Shown: positions 24,096 through 35,932, counted from the stretch's first letter. The stretch: DNA of 64,000 bases from Ricinus communis (GCF_019578655.1 NC_063261.1:12098446-12162445), one strand, 5' to 3'. The notes: generated by a model from the sequence alone, not told the origin. Made by a program: numbers and translations.

Positions 24096-24224
24096 ATGTT
24101 TGAAAACTAGAGTGAAATTTGCTATTTGTTAATTTAGCCATTTTTTTATATTTATTTCTGTTTTGTTTGTACATATTTATTTAGTTAAGTTTATGATTCA
24201 GATAGTGGATGATAAGGAGGTTCA

Positions 24225-25382
24225 ATGCTAAACTCTTTGTATGACATGTTGGAAAATGGGATCAAGAACCAAGAGAGTGCTAAAAATTGGGATACCCATG
24301 CATCTTTAGAAGCTCGAATGGAATCGCTTTTCAGGGCTACCGATCAATTCTCCACTCCTATCCTTTCATCTCAAGTTTTTTATGAATTTTATTATGGTTT
24401 ACATTTGAGTAATGATTGTCCATTGTATAGTGATGGTGCTCATTGTTCTTATAACTATGAACAGGTGAATTATACGGGAAGTTGGCCAAATGACTCGTAT
24501 GGAAGCACCTACAATCAACAATGGAGCACTCATTCACCCTTTGGATGGAGCTTAGATGGCCAAGAACCACCAGAATTTCAGTAGCCTAATCTTGCACCAT
24601 CAACTCTAGGTGAAGAATTAGTGTCAGAGGAGCTGATGATGAGGTTTATTGCAAGTCTTAAGGATAGATTCCAACAAACAGAGAGGATACTTGAAGATCA
24701 ACAAGCCTCGATTAAGAACATAGAGCATCAAGTAGGCTTAATCTTCAAGTTACTAGCCGAAGAGCAATTGGAAACTCCATCAAACGCTACTGAATCCGAG
24801 GAACACTTGAGCGCCGTCACTTTGCGTTCAGGTGAGAATTTTTCTAGTTTATCTACTATATTTGACGATGATGCTTCCGTGCAGTATGATTTCTTGAACA
24901 TAGAGATGGAACCAGAAAAGGAAGAGGCAAACATGATTCCTCTGAAAGACTATCAACAGGAATATACAATTGATGATGCTGAGTTGTAGTTAGAGGAGTT
25001 TTTGGTGGATTTTCCACAAGTACCTTCGATGATGGAAGATGAGCACGAGTTATCCAATGAAGTAGTCTTGGAGGAGCTCGAGTTTCTTCTAGCAAGTGAA
25101 CCAAGCCAAGGACTAGAGAAAACCATCGACGTTCCTGAAGAAATTGCCCAATCGTCGATCCTTCCAATTGGTGAAACTCCAGCTTTTAAATTGGAAGAGC
25201 CCCTAGAGCATCATGACTACGTGCAATTATACGAGGAGCGAGTTTTGCCCATCATACTGGCAGCTTGCTTGATAGTCGGGAAGAGGAAATTGATGATTAT
25301 CCCTCTAAACGGATACTTGAAGCCATTTGCTTGGAAGAAGGATGGATGGTCGTTGATCACACCTGTTTGCTTTTCACCATGA
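24225..25382 (+). pseudogene. gag: gag-derived frame of H, one reading frame with two internal stops
   Basis: Three open stretches (24225-24584, 24621-24989, 25002-25382) lie in the same frame, so only TAG codons at about 24582 and 24987 break a roughly 385-residue frame. Blocks are a knuckle-like region (YEFYYGLHLSNDCP, two Cys replaced by Tyr), STYNQQWSTHSPFGW, which resembles the Athila gag 'NTYNPGWRNHPNFSW', then a helical block (ERILEDQQASIKNIEHQVGL), AVTLRSGENFS (usual AVTLRSGK), an acidic region, and FAWKKDGW. This is gag C-terminus plus linker without capsid or catalytic domains. The same layout in A and A1 shows that this short frame was copied as such. Confidence 0.75.
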
Positions 25383-26580
25383 GCCCAGCTAAGAAGACTC
25401 ATCACATCAAAAAGAAGCTCTTTTGGGAGGCACCCCAATTTTTATCTTTAATCTCTAATATTTTAACCTTTTGTTTTGAAACATTTTATTAGTTTTAGTT
25501 TTCATATTTTATTTAATTTTTGTTTCAGTTTCGATTTTAATTCTTATTTTATTATTTGGAGCCACTCCTCTACCACAGACTAGCCAACACCCTGATATCC
25601 CTGATGATGCACATCTTTTCACTCTGGAGCCATAGTCAGGGCAGTATTAGCTCTTTTTTCTTTTTCGTTTCTTATATTTTGTACACTAGGGACAGTGTGT
25701 CCTTCAAGTGTGGGGTGGGTGATATTTATCCCATATTAATTATTTGTTTATTCTTTGTGCAATTTTTTGTAAAATTTTGAAAATTTTTCACTTTGTTTCG
25801 ATGCTTTTACTGTTGACTTGCTTTTGGAAATCCTGTTTATGTCCATGTGATCGGGTAAAACTGATAGTGTTGAGTCTTGCGGAACAATGTAAGATAATTA
25901 GTTTGAGTTTTGTACTAAGTTGCTTTGGTTTATCTAATTCTATTTTGATGATTTTTGTTTGGAACCTACTCAAAAGCACACTTGTGAGAAATTGAGCCTA
26001 AATTGTAAGCATACACTTTATATGCTTGTATATATTTCTTGTTGAGAGTGCCAATTCATCGCCTTTACTTTTAGAACTTGCTCGGTAATGCTTATGAGGG
26101 CCACAAGGAGAGTTTAACACTTTGGTATGATAGAGGCACTTAGGTTTTTCATTATAGCCAAATAGCCTTCATTCGTTTATTGATTCTGTAGATAACCCCT
26201 TCTTTCACCATTTTTTTTATCATATTCCATTACCACTTAGTTTTATTCTACTTTGGGTTATGATTTTGCATATGAGTTGTTTTTATTAGGAATTTTTGTC
26301 TTGGAATAGTGTGGAATCTTGTAGCAGCTTTCTTCAATCCAAAAGAAATTCACTCTATTATGTGAATGTTCTTCCCTTATGAAAAAAAAAAAGAAAAAAA
26401 AAAGAAATAGAAGAATAAGAGGGAAAGGTGATGAAAAGAAAGAAAGTAATTGAGCTAAACATTTTGACTTATTTCCTATTTCCTACCTTGGATTACTGTC
26501 CATTGTTTACCCCTTGTGATCATTGTGACTTATGTGCAGGTCATGTATTTCATTGCAGAACACCATAGGTTCAACTCTAA
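25383..26580 (+). other. Post-pol non-coding region of H
   Basis: Contains GGGAGGCACCCCAA (25426-25439), a module 'ccactcctctaccacagac' shared only with K, a central PPT-like AAGTGTGGGG (25705-25714) and A-rich sequence (26381-26405). No coding signal. Confidence 0.65.
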
Positions 26581-26599
26581 CCAAGAGGCACAACCCCCA

Positions 26600-27830
26600 A
26601 CAATTAATGTATGAACGAGGTATAGTCCTATCAAGCACTTTGCTAACTCCACCCCAGCAAGATCTATTATCCAAAACATGACAAGAAGGAGATAATGGGA
26701 CACAGTGCCTATTGGGACCTCGCTCCCAGCCATAGATCCTCTCGCCTAAATACCACGCACGACAGTGTGTTCAATAGGATCCTCCTTCGCCGAGGTCACC
26801 GCAGACAAAGATATAGGGCTCCCATTGGTCAAGGCCTCCCGCATAATCACTCAGAATCTACAAAACAAAAAAGATAAGTAACAATATAAATAAAGCATGA
26901 ATATAACTAATTAATTGTATTTACCCTATCCCAGATCAAGCTATTGATCCACATGCAGTGCACGTGAACCTGTGACCACTCTAGTGTAACAGTCCTGCTT
27001 GAGCCCTAGTAATTTAAGCGAGGAAAAGCTTGTGAGCTGCAGATGGGTTGTGAACCCATCAAAAGGCCGATCTCCAAGGCCCAAACTTGCAAAACAAAGA
27101 AGTCATCATGCACAAAATCTATATAAAAGGAACTAAGGAAAAGAAGTTAGTGCCCAACTTATGCAGATTGCATGCGAAAAACTGCAGATCCTCTTACTAC
27201 CTCGGATAGTAACGCCCTTCTAATGGTATAGATATGTGAGATTCATAGATCCCTAGTCATAAGGAGAGATCTAGTCCAAGTCCCGTAATGGTGCTAAATA
27301 ATAGAAGTTCAGCGAGTTCCTCGAGTCATTAAATAAGGTTGTACCAAAGAGGTACACTAGAAAAGCTCGAGCCATATGGTCAACTTCCTAAGCATTCCGA
27401 GGAACGAAGCCCTGGTAATGGAGAGGGATGTACTGGTAAGTGATGCATCATGAGTTCTTGAACATAAGAACCCGAGTAAATTATTGATGAAGCACTCTCG
27501 AACATCGCAACGCTAGTGGTAGATCGCATTATCGAATGACACATGGCTGTTAGAGAAGCCGATAGTAGTAATAGTAGAAAAAGAAAGAGAAGAGAGAGTC
27601 AACTCACCAATCAGAGTGTGGAAACTCACACTGTGAGTTGTGTCCATCCACCTCTCGAGTAGAGCATAGACGAAAGTGTGATCAACCCTCCCGGTGTATG
27701 CAGGGAGTATGGCCATAAACCGACAAAACCTGGTGTCTTTAATCCTTGCTTGGACAGAGCTAGGAAGCTCATTAAACTAATCGCGCATGCCATAGAAATT
27801 TTTGGCGAACTATTGAAGGTCAAAACATAA
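26600..27830 (-). pseudogene. Plant mobile domain (MAIN-like) pseudogene, antisense in F
   Basis: On the minus strand, about 27780-27600 gives 'IKDTRFCRF', 'VDHTFVYALLERWMDTTHS' and 'FHTLIGELTLS', matching the start of the plant mobile domain (ALVERWRPETHTFH...GE.TITL). Farther on (27390-27210) 'MARAFLVYLFGTTLFNDS', 'YYLAPLRDLD', 'ISPYD.GSMNLTYLYH' match its middle part. In-frame stops replace W of the YDWG motif and others. Possible splice borders are GTGAGT...ACAG (27607-27547, only 61 bp) and GTAAAT...TTGTAG (about 26927-26873). PMD proteins include Arabidopsis MAIN/MAIL1 and versions carried by Ty3/gypsy and MULE elements. Its place just before F's 3' UTR repeats fits the extra antisense ORFs known from Tat/Ogre elements. 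Decayed; function unknown. Confidence 0.72.
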
Positions 27831-28775
27831 GTATTTAAATTTCATGTGCATACAAAAAAGACTTTGAAGAGGTAAGTATATGTCTATATAGTGTTATCTT
27901 TTAGAAAAAGCCTAGAATAACCTTTGTTCGACTTGTGCGCGGCCTATTTGCAATGTGTAAAGCCAATCGGCACTACATAGAGCTGATAGGCTATACGCAT
28001 ACGGATTGGCTGTACATTAATCGGCTTTACAGGTTAGGGCTTGAAATTGTTTCTTGATTTTTCGTAATTTCAAGCAAATAACACGTATACCAAGTTTCTA
28101 ATTCGTAGAAAAGGAAGTTTAGGCCAAGAAATTACCTCCTCGATAGCTAGAAAAGCGTGATGGGTGTTCAATTTTGCTAGAAGAGGAATCTTCTCTCCTT
28201 TTACAAGTCCAAGATCATTTTGGTGACAAATTAGGGCAGAAAACTCCCAGTTTGGTGTTATTAAGGTGCGTCTAGCAAATCTAGAAGATGAGCTTGCTAT
28301 TTTAGGACTGATTTGGCAGGAATTGGTTAAGACTTGAGTGAGAAATTAAAGAAAGAGCAAAAGAGCTTTAGAGAGAAAACTAAGGAAAATGGGTAAAGTG
28401 GAGATGTAGATATAAGCCATTATATATGTCAAGGGATAAAAATGTCATTTAGGTCCTCAACTTGTCACGTAGAGGCCTGATTGGCATCCCAAGGAGGAGT
28501 TTTTGAGAAAATTATAAGTTTGGTCCCTGACCCATTAAAATTATGTTTTAGTCCCTTGATGGGCCAAATACTAGAGTAGCTTTGAGAAAGCATAAAAACA
28601 AATCAAAATATACCCCGAGGCGGGAAATTTTAACCTAAGTACTCGAAAGTAATAAATTACCAAATTGACCTGAAGTAGCAAATTATTTCTTGAAGTGGAA
28701 AATAGTCAAAGGGAAGTCTCTATAATTACCAATTCAACAGGCGTAGTTTCCCTAAAAGCAGGCCAAATCCTCAAA
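27831..28775 (-). other. Presumed 5' region of the antisense PMD pseudogene
   Basis: Non-coding in the F sense direction. It carries several copies of an AGCCAATCGGC / GATTGGCT word (27960-28030), which is also found in F's LTRs. Confidence 0.45.
28416..28430 (-). promoter_or_regulatory. Candidate antisense TATA box
   Basis: The minus strand reads GACATATATAATGGC, about 640 bases upstream of the first PMD block and pointing toward it. The position suits an antisense promoter. This is inference only. Confidence 0.35.
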
Positions 28776-28903
28776 CCTAAGCAAGCGAAGTTCTTAAACC
28801 CAAGCAGACGAAGTCCTCAACCTAAGCAGGCAAAGTCCTCAACTTAAGCAAGTGAAGTCCTCAATCAAAGCGGGCGTGGCCCTCACATTGAATCAACGAT
28901 CAA
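28776..28903 (+). repeat. 22-bp tandem repeat array, 3' UTR of F
   Basis: Five to six degenerate units near the consensus aacctaagcaggcgaagtcctc, period 22-23. Tat/Ogre elements are known to carry variable tandem repeats just before the 3' LTR. The array ends 129 bases before the LTR. Confidence 0.85.
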
Positions 28904-29031
28904 AGTTTGAGCTTATGAGGCATGGCTTCCACAGCTCACATACCCTTTTGCTATATGCTTGATGTCTATGATTTGTCTCAATTTATTTAATACATTTGCA
29001 TGCTCATAAATTTTGACAAACCGGGCGCAGC

Positions 29032-31255
29032 TGTCAGCACCCCTTCTTTGGATCTAGATATCGAGGAAAAAATAGAAAATCGTATATGATAAAAGTTACT
29101 GCTTTCTCGGGTCTTGGAAGGTGAAGGACAGGTGATTTGAGGCTAGGGTCGTGGTTAATCCGCCTGGAATTATCTTTTTAAAATTAATTTGGACTTAATT
29201 ATAAAGAAAAATAAAGTTCGAGCGTCAAAGCATCAAATTTCATAAATTTAGGGACCTAATTGCAAATATTTTTAACTCTCTACATAGAGCCGATTGGATT
29301 TTTGCAATTCAATGTCGTTTTTCTAGATGATCTTATGTCTAGATACATATTCTAGAAGGTATTCTTAATGATAATATGATTTTTATTGATAATTATTTAA
29401 ATTAAAAAATAAATTGGATATTTATTGATATTATTTTCAAATTTATCATCTCCCTTAGGGTTTCTCTTGAAATCCTCCCTCTATAAATAAAAAGAGGTGA
29501 TTAGGGTTAAAGTTAATAATTAACAACTAGAATTTGCCAACAGGTAACAATGACACTTAAAAATACTCAGAAAGGAAACACACAAAGAAAAACTAGAGAG
29601 AAAATAATGAAAAAGACTATTGTTCTTATTTGGGCAGAAGACTCAAGCCACTAAGAAATAACTTTTTTTTGAAACTAGCCACTATGAAACAAGCGTTTAT
29701 GGTATCCTGTTTTTAAATCGATAGAAGATTTCTCTACACCAGATCCAATACTTGACTCCTACCCGGTTTTTGATTCAATTGCATTCTCATCACTTGAGAC
29801 TTGTAGATCCATCAACTATGGTGACAACTTGAGGATTCCTTCAAACATGCATCCATCATCATCCTATAAATCGGTTCCTTCGTTCTTTCTTTTTTCTTTA
29901 TGTTGTTTGTTTTTAGAAACATAATTAAGGTTATGATTTATGATCAATATGATTAGATTAGGGTTTTTTTGTGAATATGCATGTTGATTGGGTTTGAATC
30001 TGATAACAAGAATTCTAGGATTTTGAAATCTGATAATTTTACCAATTAAGATTTTGAATCTAATTAGATACATGCAATATGATTAATGTTTAGATTTGTA
30101 TTTACATTATGATTAGGTAATTAAACATGCTTAATATGATTATATGAGTGATTAGCCATCTGTTTGTTTACTCTATTTTCAATTTGTAGGGTTTTATTAG
30201 TTTTAGGATTTTAGTCATTTAATTGACTCATGTTGTTTTTATTTTAATATTTTTATTCTATTCTCTTTCATATCTATTTAATCTCTCTCTTTGTGCATGT
30301 GAAATTTAGTTTTGGGGATGCTAAATACACTGAAAATTTGATAAAAGACCAGCTTAGAACCCTAGAGCCGATCGGCTTAGTGTAGAGCCAATCGGTTGTA
30401 CAAGGCCAGCCCCATTTTTTTTGTTTCTTGGACAATTTTTTATCTATTTCGATATTTTGTATAGTTTTTAGGTCTTTTTGTTTCGCAATTATAGTTGTAG
30501 GCCTAATTGTAATAATTACGTTTTACTTTCTACTTTTATTTCGTTTATTTTGCTTATTGTATGATTAATTAAATATATGTTATGTGATTGATTAATTAAA
30601 ATATGCCAAATAGACTTAGGGTTAAAATTGGATCCAACATGAATATCATATTCCAATAGGCTAATCAACATTAAATGGGCCTAAAACCCTAAAATCTAAG
30701 TAGACTTAGCAGGCCTTGACATGTTTTAGTTAAGATTTGGACTTACTTAGAATTAGGATCATAATGAACGAGCCTTATCATAATAAGTAGTCCATTAGAT
30801 CTAAAGGTTGGAAATCAAAAGCGTAACATATAATTGGGCTAGACTAGGTGGACCTTATACATAATTAACTAGTAAATTAGGCTAACAACTCTAATATGGG
30901 CTAGCTTTTAATAAAATGGGTTAGACTGAGGTGAATTATGTGTATTATTTTGGTATGCCTGTGTATAAATTACTTGCATTTATAGGGAATAATTTGTTAA
31001 ACAATAAAATTAAAGACTAGTATATACAAATAAGGAATTTGGCTTTTGGATCCATCTTTGGATTTGTGGCGCAAGCTTTCTTATGGAATCTAAATGTCAC
31101 TCATTAGTAAAAGTGTCGCGATGATTACTCGGGTGACGACTCCCATCTCTGAGATAGTCTTGTAACTAGTTAGCATGTTCCCGATTAGGTTGAAAAGCCT
31201 TACCGTGTCGTAGTCGTTAAAGATACTTGGGTGCACACCCGAAACCACCACCACA
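29032..31255 (+). repeat. 3' LTR of F
   Basis: Starts TGTCAGCACC and ends ...CCACCACA, 2224 bp. The last 1.5 kb aligns with 9407-10898. A TATA box (CTATAAATA, 29481-29489) is present. Flanks are gcagc on the left, which is element sequence, and gcctt on the right. The gcctt duplicate would have to lie beyond the 5' LTR, left of the window. Confidence 0.85.
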
Positions 31256-32678
31256 GCCTTGAAATTTAACATTACCACTACCACTTTACAATACAAGAGG
31301 TGCCTAACAGAAAGATACAACTCTATTCACTTCCAAAATAAAATTTTGAAATTTAAACTACCGGGCAGAGCGCATATATTTAAGCACTTCAGACGAACAA
31401 TCGACATTGCTTGGATTCACTCAACTCTGTGTAATCCTGATCTTGTCGATATGTTTACTATATTCAGAACAACAAGATTTCAACTGAACATAAATATTCC
31501 CGAGACTAGAGGATAAGTGATAATTGTGTATATAATATATATATATTATAGTAATATACACGCTCAACATCTATACATGCTTGGTTGAGAGCTCATTCAT
31601 CTAAAACATATATGGATAAGGACATATCTATATTCCGAACATGTAGGAACAAATCCAACTAGACTAGGAATAAGAGCTTGACTAGAACACTAACATCTTG
31701 AAAGCAAGGAAATAAGTCCTATTCTTATATGAAATATGTCTAGCCGAACATTATAAAAGAGAGCCTAATCTACATCATTGAGATCTTATATTCAACTCAC
31801 TATCCTACTTTTCCTACTTTTTCTCCAAATCTCTAACTTTAGCATCAGAATAAATTCAGAAAATCCACCTCTGGTATTTAGTTAATTTACTTGTGTTATA
31901 TTTAACCTCTCTTTAAAGATCATCTTGCTAGGTGGTCATCTATCTTGCGAGGTGATTCATCATTAAGGATAAATGTTAGAAAAATATTACTTTGTTAATT
32001 ATTTTTAAAATAATCTCTTAATTTTTAATTATATGTTAGTGAATTTTATTAAATTTTTTAATTATAATTTAATTATTATTGTAAATTAAATATATGTAGT
32101 TTAATTCTACAGTTATAAAATATAGTTATAAAATACAGTTGTAATTTTTATTGTATGACTTTTTAAATCATAATTAGTTGAATTTTTTGATAATTTATAA
32201 ATATCTATTATAAGCTCAATCTAAAGGATCTTATTTTTTACTAATAAATTATTACAAATTTCGATAAACAAAAATATTACAGATTACTATTAGTATAAGA
32301 ACTTTCTGCATTTTATTTATTACTATTGCAATAATTTTGTATTATTTATTTACTAATACTTTTAGTTTAACTTTATTGGTTCATAGTTATAATTTGTAGG
32401 TATTAGCTCCTTTTAGTTATTAGTACTTTTAATAAGGTAGTAATAAGAAGATATAATTGTAAAAATTCTTTAAAATTTTTTAATGCTTATTTCCCATTAC
32501 ATTGACGTGAACATTGTAATGTTGTTTATATTTTAATTATATTTTATAATTGGAACATGTTTTTATTTTGTTAATATTTTTTAGAGGTTTTTTAAATTGT
32601 TCGTCCTACAATAAGTTTTCTTTTTTTTGTTTTATTCAATTGACATAGAATTATAATAGGTTTCTTGTAATTTTTTAT

Positions 32679-32979
32679 GATTAAATTCTAAATTAGGAAT
32701 AAAGCATGTGTAAGATTACTATTTTAGTCCAAAATTTTAGCATGTTAGGATTTGTTCTTAATGATAATTTTGTGACTTATAGAAAATATTTAATTAATTT
32801 ATGATTATAAATTACAAATTAAGAGCAATGCATGTTTAAAATTACTATTTTAGCCCAATTTTATAACATGTTAGGATTTGTTGTTAATAATAATTGTGAC
32901 TTATAGGAAATGTTCTATTAATTTGTGATAATAAATTGCAAATTAGGAATAATCCATGTTTAAAGATATTGGCATGTTT

Positions 32980-32980
<1 letters not shown>
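32679..32980. repeat. Tandem repeat, about 123-bp unit, 2.4 copies
   Basis: Units start near 32679, 32801 and 32925 (partial). Each contains 'gattactattttag' or a close form, 'catgttaggatttgtt' and 'gtgacttatag.aaat'. Copies differ at many positions. No other copy was seen in the window. Confidence 0.8.

Positions 32981-33023
<43 letters not shown>
32977..33023. repeat. (TAA)n microsatellite
   Basis: About 14 uninterrupted TAA/ATA units ending at caattttg. Confidence 0.93.
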
Positions 33024-33026
<3 letters not shown>

Positions 33027-33547
33027 TTTTGTAACAGAAATGATGCCAACTATATCCTCTTTACTCATTATAGGGTGGTAATAATATTTACACTCAAATT
33101 GATGTGTGCTAAATAGGTACTCACAAATGATTAATGTGGAAGAAGATTTAAATATGGTAGTCATGTGGTATAGGATCAAAATTGCAATGTAGAAATTAGT
33201 AAAATTATATTTCCAGCACCAATCATTAATCATAGGAGAGTATGATGTTTACAGCCTTAGACATTTGGGGGGAGGCTGATGTTACACAAATATTTGAGAA
33301 TGTTAGTCAATTCTCGGGCTTGTAGTTTGTCGAATTATTTTTAGAATAAAATGATGATGCATATAGTCAATAATTATTTCAAGAATCACAACCCTCTAAT
33401 CCTATTTATTTTGAAATGGGTAGTTTTTAGCCATGGTAAAGAAGATAATATTAAAAACATAGAATAGCTTGGGAACAAGACATTATGGTCTTAAGGATGT
33501 CGAGATGGACTTCGAATGCGTCAGACTCTGAAGATACCCTTTCAAAT

Positions 33548-34529
33548 AAAGAGTGACATTGAGCCCTAGTGGCTGGTTCGGTTCTCGCACAACATCGAGA
33601 GAGAGTTGCGGTGAGTAAGAATCCGGAATCGTAAGATTCCGAGTGCAAAACAGAGTGGAGCAATTCAAGAGGCAGTTTGGGAGATTAATCAAAGTGTAGA
33701 TCCAGATTTGGAGCAGTTCATCCAATTCGAGAGAAAAGGGTGTACATGTTTTATTTTCATTATTCTTTCATTGTAATTGATTTTCTAGATTGTTTTAAAT
33801 ATGAACATGTTTAGCTAGATTGATTTAATCCATTGGGATTTCTTTACTATGTTGGCTTGATATTATATTGTTGGATTGTTTGAGTTGGTTTTGTATTCTT
33901 CTTGTTTCGGTGATTAATAAGATTATGCATTATTCATGAGACGTTGTGAATTGTGATGTTTAGATTGCTTTATGAGATTGAGAAATCCGTTTGGCAATTG
34001 GAATTTTGAATAACAAGAACTGGTTAATAATCGCTTAGAGATAAGGATAATTAACTAGCCGGATTAAGAATTAACAAAGCTTAATAGAGGCGGATTAAAG
34101 CTTAATGCTAATTTAAGAATCAATCGTTAGGAAGAGATTCCGACTTTAGGTTATTAGGTTTAGGAATTCGGTTATCTCGAGAGAGAAACCGAATTCAGTT
34201 AAGAATTCACGGGTAGCATAATTAGACTCACCGATCCTTTATCTTTTGTTTGATTGCCAACTAGTTTAGATTCTCTTTGGGTTTATCTTCTTGTCTTGAT
34301 TATTTCACTTATCAATTACTCCTGCATCTCCCTCGGAACTTAGCTCGTAGTTAATAGTTAGTTTACAATTTATTCATCATCCATTTTAGGTTAATATAAC
34401 AAAGAACAAAGAAGTAACTCTGGGCTTTCGCTTTCCCGAGGAATACGACCTTGATACTCGCCATTAGTGCTAGACTGCATCGATAGGTACACTGCCTTAG
34501 ATTGTAGCTAACACGAGTAGCACACATCA
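33548..34529 (+). repeat. 5' LTR of A, truncated
   Basis: Aligns with 38280-39268. It lacks the U3 start, the palindrome block and the TATA box present in the 3' LTR, so it has no promoter of its own. It ends CACACATCA. Confidence 0.9.
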
Positions 34530-34535
34530 AGTTTT

Positions 34536-34553
34536 TGGCGCCGTTGCCGGGGA
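34536..34553 (+). other. Primer binding site of A (tRNA-Asp type, perfect)
   Basis: TGGCGCCGTTGCCGGGGA, complementary to the 3' end of plant tRNA-Asp as used by Athila-type elements. Confidence 0.93.
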
Positions 34554-34721
34554 ATTGTTTGAAAACTAGAGTGAAATTTGCTATTTGTTAATTTAGCCAT
34601 TTTTTTTTCTTTCTTATTATTTTATGATTTTTTTATTTTTATGTTTATTTATTTTATTTTATTTGTACATATTTATTTAGCTTAAGTTTATGATTCAGAT
34701 AGTGAATGATTAGGAGGTTCA

Positions 34722-35895
34722 ATGCTAAACTCAAACTCTTTGTGTGACGCATTGGAAAATGGGATTAGGAACCAAGAGAGTGCTAAAAATTGGGATGCCC
34801 GTGCATCTTTAGATGCTCGAGTGGAATCGTTTTGCAGGGCTATCGATCAACTCTCTTCTCCTATCCTTTTATCTCAAGTCTTTTGTGAATTTTGTTGTGG
34901 TTTACATGTGTGTAATGATTGTCCATTGTATAGTGATGTTGCTCATTGTTCTTATAATCGTGAATGTGAATTATACGGAAGTTGGCCAAATGACTCGTAT
35001 GGAAGCACCTACAATCAAGAGTTGAGCACTCATTCACCCTTTGGATGGAGCTTAGATGGCCAAGAACCACTAGGAATTCAGCAACTACATCAAGAAATTT
35101 AATGTTGCACCTTCAACTCAAGATGAAGAGTTAGTGTGAGAGGAGCTGATGATGAGGTTCATAACAAGTCTTGAGGAAAGATTCCAACAAACAGAGAGGA
35201 TACTTGAAGATCAACAAGCCTCGATTAACAACGTAGAGCATCAAGTAGGCTTAATCTTCAAGTTACTAGCGGAAGAGCAATTGAGAACTCCATCAAACGC
35301 TGCTGAATCCGAGGAACATTTGAGCGCCATCACTTTGCGTTCAGGTGAGAATTTTTCTGGTTTATCTATTATGTTTGACGATGATGCTTATGTGCAGGAC
35401 GACTCTTTAAACATGGAGATAGAACCAGAAAAGGAAGAGGCAAACATGATCCCTCTGAAAGACTACCAACTGGAATGTACAGTTGATGATGCTGAGTTGC
35501 AGTTAGAGGAATTGTTGGTAGATTTTCCATAAGTCCCCTCGATGATGGAAGATGAGCACGAGTTGTCCAATGAAGAAGTCTTGGAGGAGCTCGAGTTTCT
35601 CCTAGCAAGAGAACCAAGCCAGGGACTGAAGAAAACCATCGACACTCCTAAAGAGATTGCCCAACCATCGATCCTTCCAATTGTTGAAACTCCAGCTTTC
35701 AAATTGGAAGAGCCCCTAGAGCATCATGACTACATCCAATTATACGAGGAGCGAGTCTTGCCCATCATATTGGCAGCTTGTTTGATAGTCGGGAAGAGAA
35801 AATTGACGATTATCCCTCTAAGCGGATACTTGAAGATATTTGCTTGGAAGAAGGATGGATGGTCGTCGATCACGCCCATTTGCCTTTCACCATGA
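34722..35895 (+). pseudogene. gag: gag-derived frame of A, one frameshift and one stop
   Basis: Open stretches at 34722-35102, 35149-35532 and 35542-35895; the first is in another frame from the other two, and a TAA at about 35530 separates those. Motifs in order are CEFCCGLHVCNDCP (knuckle-like), 'YGSTYNQELSTHSPFGW', a helical 'ERILEDQQASINNVEHQVG', AITLRSGENFSG, 'EEPLEHHDYIQLYEERVLP' and FAWKKDGW. It starts about 170 bases after the PBS with no capsid domain. The end runs straight into GGGAGGCACCCCAA (35933-35946), which in full elements follows integrase, so the pol genes were removed between these points. Same structure as H and A1. Confidence 0.78.
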
Positions 35896-35932
35896 GTCCA
35901 AGAAGACTCATCACATAAAAAGAAGCGCTTTT

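Larger units (their letters stand above)
23196..26580 (+). mobile_element. Element H: truncated non-autonomous Athila-like copy
   Basis: Plus-strand order is 5' LTR remainder (23196-24071), PBS (24078-24095), gag-derived frame (24225-25382), then a post-pol region matching K read in reverse (for example 'gcagaacaccataggttcaac' at about 26555). Homology to K stops near 26575-26585, where F sequence resumes. No 3' LTR is present. The LTR is the G type, as in K and the inverted pair at 50219-52360. Confidence 0.75.
31256..33547. other. AT-rich stretch without recognisable genes
   Basis: An 85-codon open frame (31259-31516, plus) has no domain I recognise. Then come an AT dinucleotide run (31530-31550), a TATAAAAGAGAG promoter-like sequence near 31752 in LTR-like surroundings, very AT-rich sequence with a tandem repeat and a microsatellite, and an unassigned 300-base segment before element A. 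It may be flanking DNA of F or another decayed repeat. Confidence 0.5.

Noticed and set aside
25788..25979. Short open frames in the post-pol regions of H and K (for example 25556-25995)
   Set aside because: T-rich, hydrophobic-looking translations that change freely between copies and lie in non-coding modules.
27547..27607. Firm intron call in the PMD pseudogene
   Set aside because: GTGAGT...ACAG borders exist but 61 bp is short for a plant intron, and the surrounding frame is already broken. Kept only as a possibility.
29032..31255. Reading this LTR as a solo LTR with its own duplication
   Set aside because: Left flank gcagc and right flank gcctt do not match, and a Tat-type 3' UTR array sits directly upstream, so it is better read as the 3' LTR of F.
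31259..31516. 85-codon frame just after the F 3' LTR as a host gene
   Set aside because: No recognised domain, no flanking exon signals, length compatible with chance. Left as unassigned.
34536..34553. tRNA gene because of the tRNA-Asp-like sequence
   Set aside because: Only the 18-nt complement of the tRNA 3' end is present, next to an LTR; it is a primer site, not a tRNA gene.
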